64,000 nucleotides of DNA from Muraenolepis orangiensis (GCA_027704905.1 CM051019.1:24176038-24240037); one strand, 5' to 3'. Shown: positions 9,895 to 20,631, numbered from the stretch's first letter. Translations and numbers: made by a program. The notes: generated by a model from the sequence alone, not told the origin.

Positions 9895-10925
9895 GATTTA
9901 CCCATGGTTCTCTCTTAGCCGAAATAACATCAAACGTCGACGCCGGCGGTGAAACTCCAGCTCCTTAAGTTCATTAGTTAAAAAGAATACTGAATACAAA
10001 TCATCCATTTTTAACACGCAATTGATTTTCCTCGGATTATTAAACTCTCAAAAAGAGGCTTCTAGTTGGACTATCTCCGCGGCTCTGGTCAGCGCGCGAC
10101 GACGGTGGGCGTGGAGCTTCGTGACGCAGCTGGTGACGCATTCAGGAAGTACTCCGTAGGCTAGACCGTCCCATTTAACAAGTTTTTGAAGCAGCCTTCG
10201 AAGCAGCCTTAAGACTGCAGCCGAAGGATGCAGCCGAAGGATGCAGCCTTAAGGCTGCAGACCCTGAAATGGAACACGGCCTCTATATAAGAGAAAGTTC
10301 GGTCGATCAGTTCAGTCAGTGAAGTTCCATAATTTCCTCTCTTATTGCATGCAGCCAATAAGGTACGTTTGGTGTTGTGGTTGTTAGCTGTGTGTAAGCT
10401 CAAGCCAGGTAGCTAAAGTGCTAACGAAATGTTTGCTAAGTGAGTTTATTGTTATTATTATTGCAGAAGGATTTAATGTGTTTTGTAGGTTAAGTTAATT
10501 TTGGTTAACAATATTGTAAAGACATGTGACACTAAGAGACGAAGTAGAAATAATATGGATGTATGTTGTTATTGTTTGATCTGTGATTTATTGTATTTCA
10601 TGTGTGTGTTTCACAGTTCTCACGGTCTGGATTTGAATAAATCCTACCAGTATCATAAAGAACGCATAGCTGTCATCATTGCATGAGAGGGAGTTACAGA
10701 CAAGAAAACATCACTGCACAGACAGGATCAGCCCCAGACAAAGGGGAAGACAGAATACTTCTACATGAGGGAATGACGAGACGAGACACACCTGGGTTGA
10801 TTACAAATGGGTACACCTGGAAGGGAAAACAATAAGGACTACAAAACCATGACAGGGAACTACAGCTAGACATGACACATCACACTAGGAGCGCCTGATC
10901 AGGGCACAAACACATAACAGACAGA

Positions 10926-11017
10926 GTGCTCTCTGAAAGAAGCCATCTCTCCACAGTGAGCAGTAGATGGAGTTACCACACAGACAGAAACATATATAGA
11001 GACAGACAGACAGACAC

Positions 11018-11054
<37 letters not shown>

Positions 11055-11113
11055 TACATATATAGAGACAGACACACACAGACAAAGTGTGAGACAGACA
11101 GACAGACGGATAG

Positions 11114-11148
<35 letters not shown>

Positions 11149-11149
11149 T
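10926..11149 (+). promoter_or_regulatory. Conserved 5' flank of receptor gene 2
   Basis: The GAGTGCTCTCTGAAAGAAGCC...CTCCACAGTGAGCAGTAG segment and following CAGA and TATA microsatellites match the region upstream of gene 3 (59575-59793). This is either the 5' untranslated region or promoter-proximal DNA. No confident TATA box or start site can be assigned because the AT repeats mimic one. Confidence 0.5.
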
Positions 11150-11174
11150 ATGTCCGGTTCCAAGTCATGCAAAG
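11150..11174 (+). CDS. Receptor gene 2: first coding exon (short)
   Basis: ATG at 11150 encodes MSGSKSCK plus one base, then a good donor (gtaaga). Splicing to 11269 completes a GAT codon and keeps the Ig exon open. The same mini-exon exists in gene 3 at 59794. It carries no hydrophobic signal peptide, which is odd for an Ig receptor. Either the true leader exon is elsewhere or this ATG is not the real start. Confidence 0.45.
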
Positions 11175-11268
11175 GTAAGAACAACTTTAAATATACTAAA
11201 GCTAATTCATGTTCCCTTGTTGTAAAAAGTGTTACCCATTACATAGCTGAACGCTCTCTTTCACACAG

Positions 11269-11586
11269 ATACAAAAAAAAAAGTACCTGACTATGATTTT
11301 GCAAGACCAACAACAACAGAGGTCAGAGCTGGAGGTTGTGTCTCTCTACCGTGTGCTGGGGCTCAAAATGACTGTTCCTCAGTTGACTGGCTGTTAAGTA
11401 GGAATAGAAAGACTGAATTATTGTTTGATGGAGGGAAAGTTACCAACGACCACGTGGAGAGACTATGTGTTACAGAGGAGTGTTCTCTGGTCATAAAGAA
11501 GATGAAAGATGAAGGTTATTACACCTGCAAACAGAACTCATCAGGAGGATACAACGATGTGGCACGGTATGACCTACAACTTATAT
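11269..11586 (+). CDS. Receptor gene 2: V-type Ig domain exon
   Basis: A 318-base exon between ttcacacag and gtaagt encodes about 105 residues, phase 1 at both ends. It reads VPDYDFARPTTTEVRAGG and then CVSLPC, where the C is the first Ig cysteine. The core tryptophan follows in CSSVDWLLS. ERLCVTEECSLVIKKMKDEG comes next, then YYTC with the second cysteine, and it ends ARYDLQLI. The VTEECSLVIKK...YYTC pattern is typical of a large teleost-specific family of V-set receptors. Extra cysteines (GGC, NDC, RLC, EEC) could form additional disulphides. A nearly identical exon is at 59895. Expected role: ligand-binding ectodomain at the cell surface; the ligand is unknown. Confidence 0.8.
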
Positions 11587-11589
11587 GTA

Positions 11590-12270
11590 AGTATTTATAT
11601 TTTTATATCTATGTACATAAATGTACACTTTGGGGTTTAAACCATTGAACCCAAACGTATTACTATGTTTCAATCTTTTAAATGTTTTAGCCTACATGTG
11701 TGAGGGTCCCTTAAGGTGATCTCCAGGCGTAAATGTAAACGTTGCCCCAGCCAAGGTTCTCATTTGATTGTCCCGGTCCCCATGAACATGTTCTGCCCGT
11801 AGGGGCCTCCATAAACCAAGGCTAAGGCTTGGTTTTAATCCACAAGGAGCAGAAGGCCCAACTTATACAAGCACGTCTAAACCAAGCACAACTGTTCCGA
11901 AAGGTATTTAATTTCTGTCTTGTGGAGCCGTGTTTCAAAATATTGTCTTTATCAATCCACTGTTACTCTGATATGACTTGGTAGTGGAAGTCCTTGTGGT
12001 TAAGGAATGTGTGTTTGAAACCTGACGATCTAACATCTATCACTGACAAATGTAGGATGAAATCATCCTACTGTTCAGTTTTAATTAAACATGAGCTCAA
12101 TTTAGACATGAACTTCAGTTATTAATCAGTAACTTATACAAGATCAAAAATATCTCTAGATCTTGTCCAAAACGATATCTTCAGTCATATTTGTTGTAAA
12201 GAGTGATGAAGATACTAATTCTGCGTTTCTCTTTGTTCTGTCCTTGCTTCTAATCCACACGGAACCACAG
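11590..12270 (+). other. Intron of gene 2, conserved in gene 3
   Basis: Positions about 11690-11830 match 60335-60472 closely (ATCTCCAGGCGTAAATG, CATGAACATGTTCTGCCCG). This shows a segmental duplication that includes intron sequence. Around 11950-12070 is a segment repeated at 13863-13960 (CTGATATGACTTGGTAGT, GACGATCTAACA, GGATGAAATCATCC). No exon recognised. Confidence 0.6.
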
Positions 12271-12302
12271 GCACAACTAACACAAGCACATCCAACCCGA
12301 CC
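12271..12302 (+). CDS. Possible stalk exon, Thr/Ser rich (uncertain)
   Basis: After an acceptor (accacag) the phase that continues the Ig exon reads TTNTSTSNPT, a mucin-like stalk sequence. A GT donor follows ACC. The exon would end in phase 0, which does not match the phase 1 start of the transmembrane exon. It is therefore either skipped, wrongly bounded or decayed. A weak second copy of the stalk-like sequence lies near 11860-11900. Confidence 0.22.
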
Positions 12303-12574
12303 GTAGCCGACCACACGTCTTCTCTAACTTGCTTTGGGTTTTGTTGTGTTCAAAATGGCACCTTTCTGTCCGTCTATCAGTTATGAGTGTTATTATGTGT
12401 TGTAACACCTATGGCGAGCGTCACACTTCCTACTTCTGGTTGACAGCCACAGAGGGACTGGGGACGGACGTTATTAACCACAACAAGTTGCAACAAATCT
12501 GCAAAACTAGTTTGCATTAGATGTAGATATAATTCTGTTATCATTTAGTTGAAAAGAGGAAGAGTTTTACTCAC

Positions 12575-12603
12575 AGGCATTCATCCACTCACACACATTC
12601 ACC
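12575..12603. repeat. 18-bp minisatellite, left part
   Basis: One and a half units of the CACTCACACGCATTCACC family, separated from the main array (13409-13862) by an inserted LINE fragment. Confidence 0.8.
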
Positions 12604-13408
12604 TTCAAGGAGACATCCAGGGTCGCGCTGATCCGCCGCCTCGCTGGAACAACCTGGGGAGCCTCCGCTAAGACGCTGCGAATATCCACCCAAGCCCTGG
12701 TCTTCTCTGCAGCGGAATACTGCGCCCCAGTCTGGAGCAGAAGCCCTCATGCGAGAAAGGTTGAAGTGGCTATCAATATCTCCCTCCGAATAATAACTGG
12801 ATGCTTAAAGCCTACCCCTGTGTCCCTCTTGCCAGTCCTCGCGGGAATAGCACCGGCCGGCCTCCGACGGGAGGCTGCCACCCTCGCCGTGGCCAGGAAG
12901 GCACAAAAGTATGACTGGCACATCCTGCACAACACCACAATAACACCAGCACCTCCAAGCAGACTCAAGTCCCGCCACCCCTACAACAAGGCAGCACAAG
13001 AGATGCTCAACTCCACCTCTGAGGACATCTCCAGAGATGCATGGTTGGCAGCAGCTTGGAAGCAGGAGTGGGAGTCAGCCGGGCCCTCCCGAATCCACTG
13101 TTACATCTGGGACCCTGGAGATGGCGCCATTGGAGGAGACGACCTACCACGCCGGCAATGGACCACACTGAACCGTCTACGAACTGGGGTCGGTCGCTTT
13201 AAAACATCAATGAAGACGTGGGGCTTGGCGGACAGTGCGGCATGCGAGTGCGGTGACCCTGACCAGACCGCCGACCATATAATCACCATCTGCCCCTTAT
13301 ATAGACCACCCTTGGAAGCCAGCCTCTTCGACCTAGGACCTGAGATGCGGGCATGGCTACACGACACCGAGTTGGACATCTGACGTTACACGAAAGAAGA
13401 AGAAGACC
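12604..13408 (+). pseudogene. 5'-truncated LINE, C-terminal fragment, copy A
   Basis: An open stretch ends at TGA 13381-13383 and encodes the C-terminal part of a LINE reverse transcriptase polyprotein. The visible blocks are VALIRRLAGTTWGAS, STQALVFSAAEYCAPVW and CLKPTPVSLLPVLAGIAPAG. The terminal cysteine/histidine motif is CECGDPDQTADHIITICPLY. The catalytic core is absent. The 3' end is a GAAGAAGAAG tail. The element sits inside the 18-bp minisatellite and is closely related to the copy at 41805-43124. The clade is uncertain; the C-x-C...H...C motif is seen in I/Jockey-group LINEs. Confidence 0.75.
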
Positions 13409-13862
13409 AACTCACACGCATTCACCCACTCACACGCATACACCCAATCACAAGCATTTAAACGCAATTACCCACTCACACGCGTTCACCCACTCACACC
13501 ATCCACACGCATTCATCGACTCACATGCATTCACTCACTCACACCCATGCACCCAGTGACACGCATCCGTCCACTCACACACATCCACCCACTCACACAT
13601 ATTCACCCACTGACACGCATTCAACAACTCACACAAATCCACACACTCACACGCATTAACCCACTCACACACATCCACCCACTCACACGCATTCACCCAC
13701 TCACACACATTCACCCACTCACACATATTCACCCACTGACACGCATTCAACAACTCACACAAATCCACACACTCACACGCATTAACCCACTCACACACAT
13801 CCACCCACTCACACGCATTCACCCACTCACACACATTCACCCACTCACACGCATTCACCCCC
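13409..13862. repeat. 18-bp minisatellite, main array
   Basis: About 25 units of 18 bases. Larger-scale duplication is visible: the block around 13580-13700 recurs 126 bases on, at about 13706-13826, i.e. seven units. A few further units occur at 14025-14065. Confidence 0.9.
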
Positions 13863-14258
13863 GTTGCTCTGATATGACTTGGTAGTTTGTTTGCAACCTG
13901 ACGATCTAACAGTATTCACCCTCAAACGTAGGATGAAATCATCCCACATGGTTCACATTGTAAACATAAGTTCAATTACGTTAACATTTTCAAGATGTTT
14001 TGTTTTGAGTTAAATTTTAGATGTACACCCACTCACACGCATTCACCAACTCACACGCATTCACATGCCGAAAACGGTGTCAACCACGCAAGGGAACAGC
14101 CCGCGGGTCCCGTTATGGTGAGGTCAGGTCAGGAACCTCAACACTTCACTAGGAGCAGCCAGGGATTCAATCACATGACCGCCTCTCTTCCCCCTGAGCC
14201 TCCGGCGCCGCCCTTGACAGAACTCCTTCACTTAACTGAAACTCCCTCTGTGTTGCAG

Positions 14259-14340
14259 CTACATGGCCATTAGCCCTGGGCGCGGCGGTTGGCACGGCGG
14301 TCTTGCTGACCGTTGACCGTTTGCTGGTGCAGAAGGAGAG
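14259..14340 (+). CDS. Receptor gene 2: transmembrane exon
   Basis: An 82-base exon lies between gtgttgcag and gtgaga, with an acceptor identical to that of the gene 1 transmembrane exon. In the phase continuing the Ig exon it reads TWPLALGAAVGTAVLLTVDR and then LLVQKE: a hydrophobic helix with an aspartate near its inner end. It ends in phase 2, whereas the next exon (14424) makes its conserved NKTPEDTTI peptide only after a phase 1 donor. A one-base indel near the 3' end, or a sequencing error, would explain this. The call is supported by hydrophobicity, splice sites and position relative to the paralogous exon. Confidence 0.65.
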
Positions 14341-14423
14341 GTGAGAAATGACCCCAGTCTACTGTCTATCTACACACCCGGTATCACCATGGAAACATTC
14401 ACCGTGGCTTTCTTCTTCACCAG

Positions 14424-14452
14424 GAAACAAGACGCCAGAGGACACCACCATT
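14424..14452 (+). CDS. Receptor gene 2: short juxtamembrane exon
   Basis: A 29-base exon between ttcaccag and gtgagt matches in length and start (GAAACAAGA) the gene 1 exon at 4602. In the conserved frame it encodes NKTPEDTTI and ends in phase 0, compatible with the tail exon at 20632. The 6.2 kb intron after it contains the CACT-type transposon. Confidence 0.6.
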
Positions 14453-16844
14453 GTGAGTTTCAAAAACTAAACTCAAACTAAGGCAGGTTAAGGGGTTGTG
14501 TTCCTTTGTATCGTTGGAAAATAGCATTAAATACGATCTGGTTTGATGTTAGTAGGGGGGTGTTCTATGTTAATCATAATGCTACAACAAGTACACTATA
14601 TATATTACACTATACACTCAAAAAACTAAATCAGTGGCTTTGTAGATATCACAATAATAAAAAGCTATATTACCTTAATAAAATCTCTAAATATCACCAA
14701 AGTAATTGTTTGAGTTGGACATACCAAAATAAAAGCTTAAAAATCCAACAGTTAATTTTGTCTTAAATTACTACTATTATTTAAGTTGATTACATGAAAA
14801 TAAATGAGTATTTGACTAACAAATTATATTTTTAAGATATCCTTAATATATTTGGTAAATTTCAGTCAAAATATTTGAGAATTGGCTAATTATACTGATC
14901 AGTTTCAGGAACAGCAATTATTAATCATTCCAAATCAATATTCTTAATCTTTAACAACAACTTAAGACATTGAGTAAATTACACTAAACGTCATGACCTG
15001 AACACGTGGACACCATCGCGCGCAAATATAGTGTGCTCATGGGAAATCTCCTTTTCTATCTGCGACAACCAACAAGCAAGCAAACACCAAGAAGAGAACC
15101 ACCAGGAAAACTCCCTGCAAATCCTGGTAAGTAGCCAGCAAGCAGAAGTTAATGAAATATTGACCCTGTCTTGTTGCATATACAACTTTATAGTGTGTAA
15201 TTATCTAAATACTGTCACACTTGCAGCCATGCTGTCGTCTAGCTAGCTAGTTCTCTGTCCGCTTCTACACACGCATGGTGGACACAGTCAACCAGGTGAA
15301 GTGAAGCTAACGTTTTACTCGAGTAAAAAGTAGAAACATTAGCACCTGCGTTGTCTGCAGTTGTTGTTTTAACGTACTTAACCAACCAGATGTCTGTGTG
15401 GCATAGTTAGCTGTTTATTTTATGCCCCGTTTACACTTATTCAGAAATGCTGTAGATCCGCCATTACGTCGACTTTTTAATACTTAATCAGGCAATGCCA
15501 GCATAATGCTGCCCCAGTGAGTGACATTAGATGGCATGCCGGCCTGACGTGTAACACAACAGCACCGGCGAATATGTGTGTCTTTAGTCACGCCATGCCG
15601 GAATAACGGCGCAACAGTCTCGCCTTGAACAGGCTGTGAAGGGGGCTTTGCCGCCACACCCGGTTACTAAGCAACGCTTATTGTTTAGGTATCCCTGATA
15701 AGGAGGCGGTCATATAATTAACTAAAACTAGCTAGATCTGATCGATATGGACATAAACGCGAGTGAAGTATAATCGGGAGAGGTTCAGGTTCTGCTGACT
15801 ACGCAGCTCTGCCGCTGTGAGTGGACCAGTGAGCAGAGCACACGCTTCAACTTAGACCTAACACATTAAGCAATAGGCTTTTCCCACTTTAATTCCGAAA
15901 TGTTGCGTTCACCCCTTTTCACCCACCCCTTTTCTTTTTTTTGGTTTTTCAGTTGAATTACACTTAAAGTTCAGGGTAATCAACTGTCAAAAACATACTG
16001 TTCAAATGTTTTTCTCCAATAAATTAATGTTTATAAAGTAAATGGATAATAGTTTTTAATAATCGTGATATCAATTATTGACCCAAATAATCGAGATTAT
16101 GATTTTTGCCATAATCGAGCCGCCCTATATGAAACTGTTTCATCTTTATTATAATAAGGCATTGTATTTTCTTAAGAGGAGCGGCCTACTTGCCCAACTT
16201 ATGTTTTGTCATATTTATGAGGGAACACTTGATGATGGCTAGAGCAAGTAAAGTTTAATTTTGTGAAGCATGTTAAATATTTTCAATATCTGTTTCACAG
16301 CACCGACTGGCTAACGGTTGAACAAAGATAACAAAACGGAAGGTAAATGTCATTATTTTATTAAACACTGAAACAACTGTGACAACATATTAGTTTGCTT
16401 TATACAAGTTTAAGAAATCGGGAATAAGCAACATTTGTTGCACCTTGATTTTGACCATGTTGGATTGCAAAGGCCAGGAAGCACTTGTTAGAAACATAAA
16501 CAGTGACTATATACAAATATCTAGGATTTGATAATACAAACTGTTACTAATTATATCCCTGAAACATTGGGTCATGGATATTAAGCATTTACTTCTGCGT
16601 TGTATACTGCAATTGAGGATCCTGGCTCTGAACACTGCAACTCCAATCATTTTTATTGACTGTTTTCCAAATGTTTGTGCAATTACGGTGTTCCATTAAC
16701 TATAGTTTGGAGTAGATGTATTTATTGGCATCAATGAGTAAATACAATTGGGTGTCATTTTTAAAAGTATGTAGGTAAATGGATGTAGCATTAAACCAGT
16801 CTGTTCGCTCCATGTGATAACACTATTTATCCTCACTTTTTTAG

Positions 16845-18553
16845 GTTGGAGCTTATGGAATGGCAATGTAAGCTCTGCTCATTTGTGGCTTCAGCGAAAG
16901 GGTCACTTCTCAAGCACTATCGATTGAAGCACGGTACCTTTGGTCGTGGATATTCAGTATATTTTTGATGGATTGAAATGACAATAAATTGAATCATAAC
17001 TAATTTGTTCTCTTTTCTCATCTCTCTCTCTTCCAGGTCAGCGCAGAGTTTCAGAGGATCACCACACTGAATCTTGAGCCAAAGTTCATGTCAATGTTGG
17101 ATTTCTATTCCCCAAAACTGTTGTCCATGTTCCAAGGGAAAAAGGGTGCTGTCGGAGAGCGACATCGGGCAAAAATGAGTATTCTACTTCAGGTATTAAC
17201 ATGTTATCCCCCACTTATACAGTTACTTCCTTAACTGCCTTAATAATTCCACCTGTCTCAATCGCATTTCTTTGCTTTGTAAGTTAATTACAATCACTAA
17301 TTACTTTAGACGTTTTATTCTTGCATCTACTTTACATCCCTCCACAACATACTATACTGACAATGTTTCATTTCTTTAATGTTAATTAAATTGAAACAGT
17401 TTGACATTAAAGTAAAGCAAAAGTCTGCTTGAGTAATGTGCAGAGTAATAAATTGTATTGGTTGTTGAAAGAATGCTCTGTTCTGCAGAGTGGAATCCCC
17501 ATTCAGCGAAAACGAGAGGTTGTCATCCGATGTCTCATCGACCATCTGGGAGAAGATGCGAGTGCCTTGATCAAGGACTTTGAGGTTAGTACTAGGGCTG
17601 AAATGATTCCTCAAGTAACTCGATTACTAAAAATGATCGAGCAGTGGGGCAGACATACACGCACTCAGTCAAGCAGACAAACAGACAGAGCGTGGCACAG
17701 AGGTGAGACCGAGGCCAATACAGATGTGCAGTGATCAGTTACAATTATAGTAGCCTTATATGAGTAGCCCAGAAGACATATACCGTTGTTTTTTTTAAGT
17801 TATTTGAAATAAAAAAACAATTCGTTTTTGCATTTCAGAAAATGGGTTCTTTAAAACGTAATGCACTAAATGGGTCTAGTTTTGACAGATAATATTATTG
17901 TATGCAATTTAAACAATAACATTGTTGATTTTTCTTGTTCATTTTAAGAGGCCGGTCTTATTTTCTCTTTTCTATATTTACTATTGCTCTTTTAATAAAG
18001 CAAAATAATGTATTATCCGATTAATGAATTAATCGTTAGAATACTCTATAGCTGCAGCCCTAGTTAGTACAATAGTTTGCAGGATTTTTAACAGTGTTAG
18101 TTTTGAAGTTTTAAATAATGTAATCATGGATGACTGTGATGATCAATAACATACTTAGTGAGTGAGCAGTGAGGAATTGCTCTTTGTGTGTCTTGTAAAA
18201 TGCAGGCTGAAAGTAAGCACTAACCAGTTATCTGTTCAATGTCTGCAGGATGCTGCTCATGCACCTGTGAGTGTACAAGAGGAGGTGATGAAGATTTACC
18301 TGCTGCAGAACCAAGATGGGTCAGTCGATGAACCTACTGATGTAGGGATTGTGATTGAGGGCATGTCCTCAGAAGTCTTGGGGATCTTAGCAGAGCCTGC
18401 TGCTATCTGTTGGGACTAACCTATGCCTTGGATCTGAGATACCCCAAGAATCTCAAATATAGTTTTGAGGTATTCCAAAAACTACTGTTGGAGCTGGATC
18501 CTGGCAACCTTTCAACCAAAGTTCAAAGACTGAAAAGTTGCCTGCATATGTAG
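16845..18553 (+). pseudogene. SAMD3-like gene with C2H2 finger, frameshifted
   Basis: Four exons are visible. Exon 16845-16933 has an ATG at 16855 and encodes MEWQCKLCSFVASAKGSLL, then KHYRLKH: a C2H2 finger C-x2-C-x12-H-x4-H. Exon 17037-17192 reads VSAEFQRITTLNLEPKFMS through AKMSILLQ. Exon 17489-17584 reads SGIPIQRKREVVIRCLIDHL then GEDASALIKDFE. Exon 18249-18553 starts DAAHAPVSVQEEVMKIYLLQ. After a frameshift near 18375-18385 its end is read in another frame (LGLTYALDLRYPKNL...KVQRLK, stop 18551-18553). Teleost genomes contain many proteins annotated as sterile alpha motif domain-containing protein 3-like with this order. The molecular role is unknown. The first finger exon ends in phase 1 while the next starts in phase 0, another sign of decay or mis-spliced bounds. 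Confidence 0.65.
17593..18062. mobile_element. hAT MITE with perfect 8-bp target duplication
   Basis: Ends TAGGGCTGAAATGATT and AGCTGCAGCCCTA, with GTTAGTAC duplicated exactly at 17585-17592 and 18063-18070. It lies in the intron just after the exon ending at 17584, so it landed in the transposon-borne gene. Confidence 0.85.
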
Positions 18554-18950
18554 TTGCCGACTACTGTTCAGCAAGATGCTAAAAGGTACGAGTTGAGAGT
18601 TCCATTGATTGCATTTTGGACTGGTGTTGTTGTAAAGTGTCACTGTTCTTGGTGCATTTCAGTCATATGCAGAGTTTAGTTCAGCCCGTTGCTCCCATAG
18701 CTCAATGGAAATGTTCACATGCTCATTGGCAAAAATTTACCTGGTTGAAAGTTAAGCTAGATAAAATGCCTAAAAGTTTTACTGTTAAATAATCCAAGTT
18801 AAGATTTCTCTGCTGCAATTGGTCTTGTTGCAATTTACCGTGTTTTTAAAGGATCGTTTTTATAGCTTGGCCATTGTTACCAGGTCTGCCCCTTCTTAGT
18901 CAATTCGTTTTCAATTTTTTTCATGGTGAATGTCTTATTTGTAAGAAACT

Positions 18951-19322
18951 TAATTTGATGACTAATCGATTAAATCAACCTATTATTTACAAAGAATCAC
19001 ACAAAAACACAATTTTAAATCCTTGTGTTTACCAGAGATATCTATGAGTGTCCGTTAGGGACATTATTCAGAAATACCGTTCACATACACATGTGAAGCA
19101 CTTTACTTTACTAACTTTACTAACTTTTACTAGCATTTCATGTGTATAAGAGATCGTTTCATGTGTGTGAGAGTGCTTCACATGTGTATGTGAATGGTAT
19201 TTTTGAATAATGTCCCTAACGGACACTCGTAGATATCTCTGGTAAACAAGGATTTTAAAATGGTGTTTTTGTGTGATTCTTTGTAAAGAATAGGTTGATT
19301 TAATCGATTAGTCATCAAATTT
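18951..19322. repeat. Foldback repeat with about 150-bp arms
   Basis: The left arm (TAATTTGATGACTAATCGAT ... CACATGTGAAGCAC, to about 19101) pairs with the right arm (about 19172-19322) at more than 90% by eye, with a spacer of about 70 bases. It lies between the SAMD3-like gene and the right terminus of the transposon. Confidence 0.85.
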
Positions 19323-20199
19323 GTGTGTGTATTTTGTCAAGAACAGCCCCTAATTGTTACAAATGTAATTTGCAAACTAAACCAGGTTGAGACTTAATGT
19401 CATGGTCAAATTTGAACAATAAATGTGTAATTAAAATGTCAATGTGTACAATTGCTTATTGTGTTACGTTTATCATTTTGGTTTTATTAGATGTATTGAC
19501 CTCAGGTAAAGCACTCCTGGAGTAAAGGGTATATACAGTTAAAAAAATAAGTAAATGTAACACATATATTTATATAATTTAATCGTCCAGTTTTAATTAA
19601 ATGCAGTTAAAAACATCGAGTAAATTTCACACATTTGTTTTGTTAAATAATAGTCTCCTTTTCAGTTACATCTACCTAGCATTTAAGTGATATCTACTAA
19701 AAAAAAATAGTGGTTTTGACTTAGGGTTACTATTGCATTGACTTAGGATTTTAATTATATTTACTCAATTGTATATGTTATGGTACTAAATGTAGTTATT
19801 TAGACCTACTTGAATTTTTTACTTACATTTACTCAATTCATAAGGTACATTTAAATGATTTCACAGCTTTAAGATTTACTCAATATTTTTAAGTGTAAAA
19901 ATGTTTCACCAATTAAATTAAGTAAACCATCGTTTTAGTTTTTTGAGTGTAGCTTCCAACAAGAGGTTTGTGTGAACCAGTGTTTTCCAGGGTTCGAACT
20001 TGGGATTGTCTGATATCAATATGGGCTCGCAAGAGTTTACTTACAACCTATAGATATTGAATGATATAAGTGTATTTAAGGAAACAAAAAAAGTCTCACA
20101 GAGGTCTTGTCTGTAGGGCCAGAATGTCTAATGACACAAACGACTACTCATCATCACAGTGTCAACACATTCACTGGGACATTATCATCATTATGACCA

Positions 20200-20431
20200 T
20201 CCTGAAACCAGGGGTGTGAGGCGGCGCACCTCCCCTGGGGGGCGCCAGAGAGAGAAACACAAACATAACTAAAGAAATAATTTAAAAGTTTATTTTATGA
20301 TTTTGAATGAATTATTTTTGAATGAATTGATTAAAGTTCATTAATAGCAACATTTTGAGGTTTCGTGGCAAAACTGAAGTGCCAATCATTTTTGATTTTA
20401 TTCATTATTAAGTAGAATCATGAATACTATT

Positions 20432-20478
<47 letters not shown>

Positions 20479-20530
20479 TTGCTGAAGGAAGGCTCTCTGT
20501 CATAGTCTTTGATCCCCCTGGTTTAAACAA
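20200..20530. mobile_element. Possible MITE with CCAGGGGTG/ATCCCCCTGG ends
   Basis: The left CCAGGGGTGTGAGGCGGCGC and right GATCCCCCTGGTTT are roughly complementary. The internal TCCCCTGGGGGGCGCCAGAG word recurs at about 21031-21050. A (GT)n microsatellite occupies about 20436-20475. Boundaries are approximate. Confidence 0.4.
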
Positions 20531-20631
20531 TGATGCACAACTAACGTAAGAAGAAGAATTCTGAGCTGAAATTGTGGGATCATGAGACCAAAAACAGGCG
20601 AGGAGTGACTTGGTTTCTGTATTGGGTTCAG

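Larger units (their letters stand above)
9160..10281. mobile_element. TIR DNA element with GGCCGTGTTCCATTTCAG ends
   Basis: The left end GGCCGTGTTCCATTTCAGAG and right end (in reverse) GGCCGTGTTCCATTTCAGGG match almost perfectly over about 45 bases, including the GCAGCCTTAAGGCTGCA-like palindromes. TCT flanks both sides as a possible 3-base duplication. An internal second end-like GGGCCGTGTTCAATTTCAGG occurs at about 9384. No transposase is visible, so it is non-autonomous. It contains a (TG)(TA)(TATC) microsatellite and a perfect 50-base hairpin. A CTATATAA box lies immediately outside the right end. Confidence 0.7.
14615..19949 (+). mobile_element. CACT-terminated DNA transposon carrying a SAMD3-like gene, copy 1
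   Basis: Terminal inverted repeats CACTCAAAAAACTAAA (14615-14630) and its exact complement at 19934-19949 bound 5335 bases, with TA directly outside both ends. The CACT terminus and AT-rich subterminal regions suggest the CACTA/EnSpm-Chapaev group. Inside on the plus strand are a possible non-coding first exon ending at 15126 (ATCCTG|gtaagt), a C2H2 zinc-finger exon and three SAMD3-like exons. No recognisable DDE transposase was found. It also contains a hAT MITE (17593-18062) and a foldback (18951-19322). It sits in an intron of receptor gene 2. Confidence 0.65.

Noticed and set aside
10282..10366. Promoter and first exon (CTATATAAGAG ... CCAATAAG|gtacgt) next to the TIR element
   Set aside because: TATA-like box and donor-like site are present, but no downstream coding exon can be linked, so I did not annotate a gene.
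13535..13885. Long repetitive frames on both strands
   Set aside because: The 18-bp minisatellite has a period divisible by three, so any stop-free unit stays open. No unique sequence.
15425..15740. Possible nested Harbinger-like MITE starting TGCCCCGTTTACAC
   Set aside because: One end resembles the element at 47173, but I could not find a matching second end or target duplication.
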